This document shows positions 1-4,260 of a DNA stretch of 5,285 nucleotides, in pieces (positions within the stretch are counted from its first letter, which is position 1; each line of letters starts with the position of its first letter). The translations under genes and the position numbers were made by a program. The notes under the pieces are model-generated. The model saw nothing but the letters and a program-made list of their open reading frames with translations. It made no database searches and had not been told where the DNA came from. The DNA is from Synergistaceae bacterium. GTDB taxonomy: Bacteria; Synergistota; Synergistia; Synergistales; Synergistaceae. The stretch spans positions 1 to 5,285 of the forward strand of contig JAISWP010000010.1 of NCBI GenBank assembly GCA_031271065.1, given 5' to 3'.

Positions 1-67
1 GACTATGCCGCTTACGGAATTATTGACATTATTTGTTGCGCTTAAATTGTTGCAGAAAAAATAGTGT
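1..67. other. AT-rich left-edge segment with no identifiable gene
   Basis: This segment is visibly richer in A and T than everything to its right. Frame 1 (+) is open from the window edge to a TAA at 43-45 and reads DYAAYGIIDIICCA. Frame 2 is open to a TAG at 62-64 and reads TMPLTELLTLFVALKLLQKK. Either could be the tail of an upstream gene, but neither is recognisable. The heptamer TTGTTGC occurs twice, at 33-39 and 47-53, with a 14-base period. A perfect TTGACA hexamer sits at 23-28 without a convincing -10 partner. No frame here resembles the N-terminal half of the PP2C protein whose remnant follows. Confidence 0.5.
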
Positions 68-334
68 ATGCGAATCGTTTTTATCTTCAAAAACATCGTG
101 ACGAGCGCGGTCTCGGCAAATTCCGACGAGCCGCCGCGGCTGTACGTCAGGACGGTCTCACGGGTGGAAGGCGACTCGTATTTCCTGTGTACGGATGGTG
201 TGTGGGAAACCATGAGCACCGGCGAACTGGAGCGATGTCTGTCTTTTCCATTTCCAGGCGCTGCCCGCGGCCTGCTCGAAACCCTCCTCTAGTCAGGATG
301 CAGGGATAACGTATCCTTTATCTGGGCGCAGTGA
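68..334 (+). pseudogene. Truncated PP2C-family serine/threonine phosphatase remnant
   Basis: PP2C phosphatases are Mg/Mn-dependent enzymes that dephosphorylate Ser/Thr residues, usually opposing Hanks-type kinases. Only the C-terminal part is present. Residues 8-14 (NIVTSAV) fit the family's 'N-x-V/L-T-x-A-L' strand, and residues 35-48 (G-D-S-Y-F-L-C-T-D-G-V-W-E-T) fit the hallmark 'G-D-x-x-L-L-C-S/T-D-G-L/V-W-D/E' with its metal-binding Asp. Reading stops at an amber TAG (290-292). The same frame continues as SGCRDNVSFIWAQ to a TGA at 332-334, which recovers the conserved D-N-(V/I)-(T/S) metal-site motif (about 305-316). The first half of the family fold, with its N-terminal Asp motifs, is absent, and an in-frame TAG at 62-64 blocks extension upstream. 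Losing both ends of the reading frame points to a decayed gene. A much less likely alternative is amber readthrough. The ATG at 68 has no clear Shine-Dalgarno sequence and is probably not a real start. Confidence 0.72.
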
Positions 335-346
335 CAAAGAGCGGGC

Positions 347-373
347 CGGACGCGCGTATTTCCCCCGCGTCCG
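347..373. other. 8-bp perfect inverted repeat between the PP2C remnant and greA
   Basis: CGGACGCG (347-354) pairs perfectly with CGCGTCCG (366-373) around an 11-base loop. The stem is GC-rich and sits 13 bases past the remnant's last stop and just upstream of the proposed greA promoter. No T-tract follows on either strand, so it is not a standard intrinsic terminator. It could be the worn terminator of the decayed gene, a protein-binding palindrome, or chance in GC-rich DNA. Confidence 0.4.
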
Positions 374-377
374 ATGA

Positions 378-406
378 TTGCCCCGCAGCCTTACATCTGG
401 TAGAAT
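378..406 (+). promoter_or_regulatory. Predicted sigma-70-type promoter of greA with extended -10
   Basis: A -35-like TTGCCC (378-383; 4 of 6 to consensus) is followed by a 17-base spacer and a -10 TAGAAT (401-406; 5 of 6). TG lies one base upstream of the -10 (398-399), giving the extended form TGnTAGAAT. Transcription would start near 412-414. That leaves a leader of about 40 bases before the ATG at 452 and excludes the in-frame GTG at 413 as a translation start. Confidence 0.6.
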
Positions 407-451
407 ACCCCAGTGTCAAAATCAAGTTTTTTCAGGCTGGAAGTGGTGGAC

Positions 452-949
452 ATGGCAATGCAGAAAAATAATTCAGACGTCGAGATAATGACGAGGAGCG
501 GGTACGAAAAACTGAAAAACGAACTCACGCTTCTCCGTACGGACAGAAGGCTGGAAATAGCGACAAAACTCGAGGAAGCCAGGGCATTCGGGGATTTGAG
601 CGAAAACGCCGAATATCACGCGGCCAAAGAGGAACAGGAAAAGCTCGAGGGACGCATAAGCAGGCTCGAGTACAAGCTGAACAAAGCGAAGGTAGTCGAC
701 TTCGACGACATCGACACAAGCCACGCAAACCTCGGAACAACGATAAACATACAGGATCTGGACAGCGGCGCGTCATACACCTACATGCTGGTCGGCACTG
801 AGGAATCAGACCCCAAAGAGAACAAAATTTCCGTCTCAAGCCCAGTGGGAAAAGCCATAATAGGAAAATCCGCCGGCGAGGAAGTGGCCGTTCGCGTACC
901 CAAGGGCGTAAGACGTCTCAGGATAACAGGCATCAGCGCCCAGCGCTAA
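452..949 (+). CDS. greA: Transcription elongation factor GreA
   Basis: GreA inserts its coiled coil into the secondary channel of RNA polymerase and stimulates cleavage of the RNA 3' end, rescuing backtracked complexes in the cytoplasm. The 165-residue product has the family layout. Residues about 11-83 form the antiparallel coiled coil, with the tip motif G47-D-L-S-E-N-A-E-Y-H-A-A58, which carries the acidic residues (D48, E51) that hold the catalytic metal. Residues about 92-163 form the FKBP-like C-terminal domain, including V-G-T-E-E-S-D (114-120), S-S-P-V-G-K-A (129-135) and the final R-L-R-I-T-G-I. The start is ATG 452; ATG 458 (163 residues) is an equal or better choice because GGTGGA (445-450) lies seven bases before it. 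The open frame extends back to a GTG at 413, but that codon falls on the predicted transcription start. The usual family length is near 158. The gene is alone on the plus strand and ends tail to tail with lptD. Confidence 0.96.
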   Translation: MAMQKNNSDVEIMTRSGYEKLKNELTLLRTDRRLEIATKLEEARAFGDLSENAEYHAAKEEQEKLEGRISRLEYKLNKAKVVDFDDIDTSHANLGTTINIQDLDSGASYTYMLVGTEESDPKENKISVSSPVGKAIIGKSAGEEVAVRVPKGVRRLRITGISAQR

Positions 950-2604
950 TAGGAAAAGGGATCGGCCAGCTCCTCTCCGAAAAGACGCAGGCTGCCGTGC
1001 GGGAGGTCCTCGATGGACAGGGTGAATCCCATCCAATCGTCGTCCCCGCGGCGGTCGTCCCTGTACAAAGCCTCCCATATGAGGCAGTGCTGATCGTAGG
1101 CGACTTTATAAACCATTTCCGCCAGTTCTTGATCGGCTATGTCATACGCCGCCCTGACTCCGATCCTCCAGAAATAGTCCGGTGATTTTGTGGGGACGGT
1201 GAAACCGACCTCCTGATAAATATCCTCTCTCACGCCGTATCTGTCCCAGATCATCGGCGAGGAACCCCACACCCACTGACGCAGATACGCGGTCTTCATA
1301 TCGACGTCTCCCAGTCTCCACAAAAATCCAGCCCGGGCGTCCAGCACCTCCTGGGAGTCAATGTCATTGTCGTCGTAGAAATAGCTGGTGTAAGAGACAT
1401 TGTAGAACGGCAGGAAATCACGCGAATTTCCGACAGCCCCGCGGATCTGGGCGCCGACGCCGCTTCTTTCGTAAGTCTTGTGCTCGTTCCAGCGCACGTC
1501 CTCGTACCTTCCCCAGGCGCCGTAGAATCTGAAATGCCCTCCAGTGGCGCTGTCGGCAAACCATGGGCTGGACAGACCGATTTCAGGGGCCCTCTCCAGG
1601 ATGTGCCTGGTGGTCACTCCCGCCCGTTCCTCCACGGACAAAAGTTCCTTCCTGGTCCAGGCCGCCGTCACGTTCCAGCCCTTCCAGCTGTATGCGGCGC
1701 CCCATCTCGGACGCCATTCGGTTTCGTCGAAGTCCTTGTCGTACTCGCGCCTGACGCCGCCATAAACCGACAGGGCCTCGCCGATCTGCTGGGTTATGAC
1801 CGCTTCCCCCTCCGCAATGCCTTCAGTCCACCCTATCACGTCGATATCCAGGCTGCCGCTCCCCCAGTCGAAATCAGCGGACAGACCCAGCCCCGCGCCT
1901 TTGTCGGATTCGTAGCCGAAACGAGGGAATATGGCCTGGCGCATCTTCCCTCCTCCGTCGTCAGCCAGCTGAAGGGTTATGTCGAACGGCGAGGCCATCA
2001 CGGCAGTCGAGCCGAGATATGCCCTCGGTCTGTGCAGTATCAGCTTTCTGCCCGGGAGTATGGTGACTTTTTTCGCTTCCAGTCTGTAGTGAGGATGAGG
2101 CTGACTGCATGTCGTGAGAGACGCTTTCCGCCAGACCGCGGCCATATCGTCCTCGGTTTCCGCTTCGTCTCCGGAGACCGGCCTTTTCACTCCGGCCTCC
2201 GATTCGGGCATGATCTCTATCTCGCTCCCCTTCACGTAAAAGACGTCGGCCCTGCCGCTCGGATCGGACATCTTTCCACGGCGCGTTTCGAGGTTGTAGT
2301 CGAGCCTCCCGCCTGTGAGATATTTCCCCTGGGTAAAGAGGGTGACTGCCTCGTCCTCAGTGGAAACGGCTGTCACCTGCTGAGTCACGCTGTCGTATTC
2401 GAGATAAGGAGCGGTGGCGTAAAAGTTTCTGTCCGTCATCCTGACGCTGCCTTCCGCGGCGGCGATCCCGCTCGATTCCTCGTATGATATCTTTTCGGCG
2501 TCGAGCTGGACAGTACCGCCATCCGCGGCGTCCGACCGCGCCCCGTAAAAAAATCCCTGGATGATAAAAACACAAATTACGATGAATTTTGAAATGTTCG
2601 TCAC
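946..2604 (-). CDS. lptD: LptD/OstA-type LPS-assembly outer-membrane protein (short form)
   Basis: LptD is the outer-membrane barrel that, with lipoprotein LptE, inserts lipopolysaccharide into the outer leaflet. From the GTG at 2604 the product has 552 residues, against 784 for E. coli. Residues 1-26 look like a signal peptide (hydrophobic 7-19, S-D-A before cleavage). Residues about 32-130 form an OstA/LptA-like jellyroll (V-Q-L-D-A-E-K-I-S-Y, then A-A-A-E-G-S-V). Residues about 132-160 are an acidic, probably disordered insertion. The family motif T-T-C-S-Q-P-H-P-H-Y-R-L-E-A-K-K-V-T-I begins at about 164, followed by aromatic-rich alternating barrel strands to the C-terminus, which ends in Tyr as barrels usually end in an aromatic. 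The only mature cysteines are C166 and C507. The frame stays open to a TTG at 2616, but GGAG at 2611-2614 lies six bases before GTG 2604, and GTG overlaps the lptC stop as GTGA. Assigned from motifs; a short LptD-like protein of other function is less likely. Confidence 0.87.
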   Translation of the reverse strand: MTNISKFIVICVFIIQGFFYGARSDAADGGTVQLDAEKISYEESSGIAAAEGSVRMTDRNFYATAPYLEYDSVTQQVTAVSTEDEAVTLFTQGKYLTGGRLDYNLETRRGKMSDPSGRADVFYVKGSEIEIMPESEAGVKRPVSGDEAETEDDMAAVWRKASLTTCSQPHPHYRLEAKKVTILPGRKLILHRPRAYLGSTAVMASPFDITLQLADDGGGKMRQAIFPRFGYESDKGAGLGLSADFDWGSGSLDIDVIGWTEGIAEGEAVITQQIGEALSVYGGVRREYDKDFDETEWRPRWGAAYSWKGWNVTAAWTRKELLSVEERAGVTTRHILERAPEIGLSSPWFADSATGGHFRFYGAWGRYEDVRWNEHKTYERSGVGAQIRGAVGNSRDFLPFYNVSYTSYFYDDNDIDSQEVLDARAGFLWRLGDVDMKTAYLRQWVWGSSPMIWDRYGVREDIYQEVGFTVPTKSPDYFWRIGVRAAYDIADQELAEMVYKVAYDQHCLIWEALYRDDRRGDDDWMGFTLSIEDLPHGSLRLFGEELADPFSY

Positions 2605-3146
2605 TCTATACTCCAAAGGGCCCGCGCTCCCTTCCCGAGGCTTAAAACGCCATCGGAACCAATTTTAGCCGCACCGCCAAAGACGCTTATTCTGTCGTCG
2701 CTGGCGGACAATCCTTCTGAAAAGAACCATACATCCGACGCCGAGTCGTAATCTGCCCTGGGAGCCGTGAAGTCCACGATCCTGTCCTCCAGGAAAACCT
2801 GTCCGCCGACCTCCCAGAGCCACATTTTGGAACTCTCCTCGGAATATTCTCCCCTCTTTGCCTCCATGCTGGCGTTTCTTCCCGTCGCAGCCTCAAAAAC
2901 GCTGACGTCCATGGAGCGGGCCTTTATCACTCCGGACTGGCTCTCCGCGCCGGCGGCCTTCACACGCCACCTCCTGCCGTTGATGGTACGGGCGAAATCG
3001 AGGTTTTCCACCATAATATCCGGCAGCGTACTGAGCGGAACCATGGCGGGAAGATCAAGATCCCGCTTCAAAAAAACGAGCATCATGGCAAAAACCGAGA
3101 GAAATAAGACCGCTGTGATTTTACCACGAAACACGGGCGGAGCCAT
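2601..3146 (-). CDS. lptC: LptC-like periplasmic LPS export protein
   Basis: LptC is an inner-membrane bitopic protein whose periplasmic jellyroll receives lipopolysaccharide from the LptBFG ABC transporter and passes it to the LptA bridge. The 181-residue product matches the family in size and layout. It has a short basic N-terminus (R7, K9), one membrane segment at about 10-26, K27-R28 after it, and then a beta-rich domain. The domain opens with L-P-D-I-M-V-E-N-L-D-F (41-51) and R-R-W-R-V-K-A-A-G-A-E (58-68), resembling the LptC pattern of a Trp followed by a strand ending in Ala. Further strands run through M94-E-A-K-R-G-E-Y, V117-F-L-E-D and W140-F-F-S-E-G to about 178. There is no signal cleavage site, as expected. 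The ATG at 3146 is needed to keep the membrane segment and has GGAGG just upstream. It overlaps the preceding gene by 26 bases and lptD by four. No cysteines are present. Confidence 0.82.
   Translation of the reverse strand: MAPPVFRGKITAVLFLSVFAMMLVFLKRDLDLPAMVPLSTLPDIMVENLDFARTINGRRWRVKAAGAESQSGVIKARSMDVSVFEAATGRNASMEAKRGEYSEESSKMWLWEVGGQVFLEDRIVDFTAPRADYDSASDVWFFSEGLSASDDRISVFGGAAKIGSDGVLSLGKGARALWSIE
2611..2614 (-). promoter_or_regulatory. Shine-Dalgarno GGAG that fixes the lptD start
   Basis: On the minus strand the reading is TTGGAGTATAGAGTGA. GGAG sits six bases before GTG (2602-2604), whose last two bases begin the TGA stop of lptC (2601-2603). The in-frame TTG at 2616 overlaps this site and has no ribosome-binding sequence of its own, so GTG is preferred and translation of lptD is probably coupled to lptC. 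Confidence 0.75.
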
Positions 3147-4209
3147 CTTCCTCCGTGAATTTCACCTGCCTGCTCTCGAGAGTGCGGACGAAGAGCAGCT
3201 TTCTGGCGACGGTGACCTTTGCCGCGTCACCCGTCCAAGTGACCTTGTGTCCGCTTCTCAGCGCGTTCCTGAAACCTCCGGACATCACTTCTTTCGCGAA
3301 ATTCTCTTTCGATATCCTGCCCTTAGATTCGGTCGAAAGCAGAGAATACATTTTATCCGCGTCGCCGTCGATCCATGCTTTCAAATATATTTCGAATACC
3401 TGGCGCGGACCGAGTTTTGGCTCTTCCGGTTCGGGTGCGGCGGCCGGCGTCACGTCGACGGACGGTATCTCCGGAACAGGAGGCGGCGGAGGAGGAACAG
3501 TCGGCTGGAACGTCTCTCCCGGGTCCTCGAATACAGGTTCCTCCGGTTTGACAGGAGGCGCCGCCGGCTGCTTCGTAGGTATCTTCACCACCACTTCCTT
3601 CTCGGCAGGCTTCTGCTGTCTCGGCTTGGGCTCCGCCGGCGCGGTGGCTATGATTGGCGCTGGAGCCGGGGCGGACGCGAAGGAGAAATTGGTTTCACCG
3701 CTAGGCAGGAGGCCCTTTACGGCCAGTCTGAAATTTTTATCCCGCTGGAGAGGGAAGAACACGAAGCCCTGAACCAGACCCGATATGGGACTGTCGAGCT
3801 TTTTCTCGAACACCATAGGCGGCACCCGATCGCCCGACGAATTTATCAGGGCTATGTTGTCGGCAAGGGGCGCGATATTGACAGGAGAAGCGCCGTAGCT
3901 GTATATCGACAGCAGCACGGCGGTGGCGGAACCTATCCTCAGTTCGCCGGCAAAGGACCTGCGCAGCTCCTCGGCCTGCTCGGGCCTGAGTTTCTGCCGC
4001 TCAGCCTCTGAACGCACCCACGGATCCACCAGTTCCTCCGGGTAGTGAACCACCCAGGCTATATTGTCCTCTCCCCAGCGGACCGACGTCCACCCGTCAA
4101 GTATGCCGTAAGCGTCCGTCCTGTCATCGGCAGACGCGGACGGCAGGAAAAACATACCCGCTGAAAGCGCCAGCGCGAGCAGAATTTTTTTGCCTAGCGG
4201 CGCATTCAT
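3121..4209 (-). CDS. Exported two-domain periplasmic protein with proline-rich linker, unknown function
   Basis: I do not recognise a named family for the whole protein (362 residues). Residues 1-27 are a clear Sec signal peptide: K7-K8, hydrophobic 9-22, then A-S-A before D28. Residues about 30-177 form a globular domain of unknown type with V-R-W-G-E-D (43-48), a charged helix at about 64-90, and V-Q-G-F-V-F-F-P (146-153). Residues about 178-265 are a Pro/Ala/Glu/Lys-rich linker with six consecutive prolines at 239-244, suited to spanning periplasm or cell wall. Residues about 266-362 resemble an NTF2-like (DUF4878-type) fold: a helix with V-F-E-I-Y-L-K-A-W-I-D-G-D, then L-L-S-T-E-S-K, ending in V-K-F-T-E-E-D-G-S-A-R-V-S-W. 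No catalytic motif and no cysteines are visible. ATG 4209 is the only usable start after the in-frame stop, though its Shine-Dalgarno (GAGG, two bases away) is poorly spaced. It overlaps lptC by 26 bases, so an envelope role linked to LPS transport is an inference. Confidence 0.88.
   Translation of the reverse strand: MNAPLGKKILLALALSAGMFFLPSASADDRTDAYGILDGWTSVRWGEDNIAWVVHYPEELVDPWVRSEAERQKLRPEQAEELRRSFAGELRIGSATAVLLSIYSYGASPVNIAPLADNIALINSSGDRVPPMVFEKKLDSPISGLVQGFVFFPLQRDKNFRLAVKGLLPSGETNFSFASAPAPAPIIATAPAEPKPRQQKPAEKEVVVKIPTKQPAAPPVKPEEPVFEDPGETFQPTVPPPPPPVPEIPSVDVTPAAAPEPEEPKLGPRQVFEIYLKAWIDGDADKMYSLLSTESKGRISKENFAKEVMSGGFRNALRSGHKVTWTGDAAKVTVARKLLFVRTLESRQVKFTEEDGSARVSW
3150..3154 (-). 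promoter_or_regulatory. Shine-Dalgarno GGAGG for lptC inside the upstream gene
   Basis: The minus strand reads CACGGAGGAAGATGGC. GGAGG lies three bases before the lptC ATG (3144-3146), a strong core at a short distance. It falls within the last codons of the 3121-4209 gene, so ribosomes finishing that gene pass over it, which suggests translational coupling. Confidence 0.6.
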
Positions 4210-4213
4210 GGCC

Positions 4214-4255
4214 TCAAACGCGGCGAATGATGGCAGCCTGGGAAAATTCCGTCAT
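4214..4255 (-). CDS. Possible 13-residue mini-ORF between the lipoprotein-like gene and the linker-protein gene
   Basis: In the 51-base gap, ATG (4253-4255) opens a frame reading MTEFSQAAIIRRV and closes with TGA (4214-4216). It begins five bases after the stop of the upstream gene and ends four bases before the ATG of the next one. It has no good Shine-Dalgarno of its own, but termination-reinitiation from the preceding stop is possible. It may be chance: it is very short and has no known relatives that I can name. Confidence 0.22.
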   Translation of the reverse strand: MTEFSQAAIIRRV

Positions 4256-4260
4256 GTCCG

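Noticed and set aside
23..51. A promoter built on the perfect TTGACA at 23-28
   Set aside because: No acceptable -10 lies 16-18 bases downstream. The best match (TAAATT, 43-48) is at a 14-base spacing.
290..292. Programmed amber readthrough (for example pyrrolysine) in the PP2C frame
   Set aside because: The gene already lacks its N-terminal catalytic half and TAG ends lptD normally, so decay is the simpler explanation. It is kept only as a check in the findings.
64..309. An 81-codon frame starting at GTG 64
   Set aside because: It overlaps the PP2C remnant in another frame and its translation resembles no family; the remnant's frame carries the conserved motifs.
413..451. GTG 413 as the greA start (178 residues)
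   Set aside because: It coincides with the predicted transcription start, has no Shine-Dalgarno, and adds residues not found in the family.
935..947. Bidirectional intrinsic terminator between greA and lptD
   Set aside because: The stem is only five base pairs and no T-tract follows on either strand.
836..1078. An 80-codon minus-strand frame across the greA/lptD junction
   Set aside because: It overlaps both genes out of frame and has no motif or ribosome-binding site.
1480..2487. A 335-codon open frame on the plus strand opposite lptD
   Set aside because: It is antisense to LptD, which has family motifs and proper ends, and its own translation shows no motif. Long antisense frames are common in GC-rich genes.
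2767..4011. A 414-codon open frame on the plus strand opposite lptC and the linker-protein gene
   Set aside because: It lies wholly antisense to well-supported genes, its translation has an arginine-run segment that is simply the complement of the proline-rich linker, and it shows no recognisable domain.
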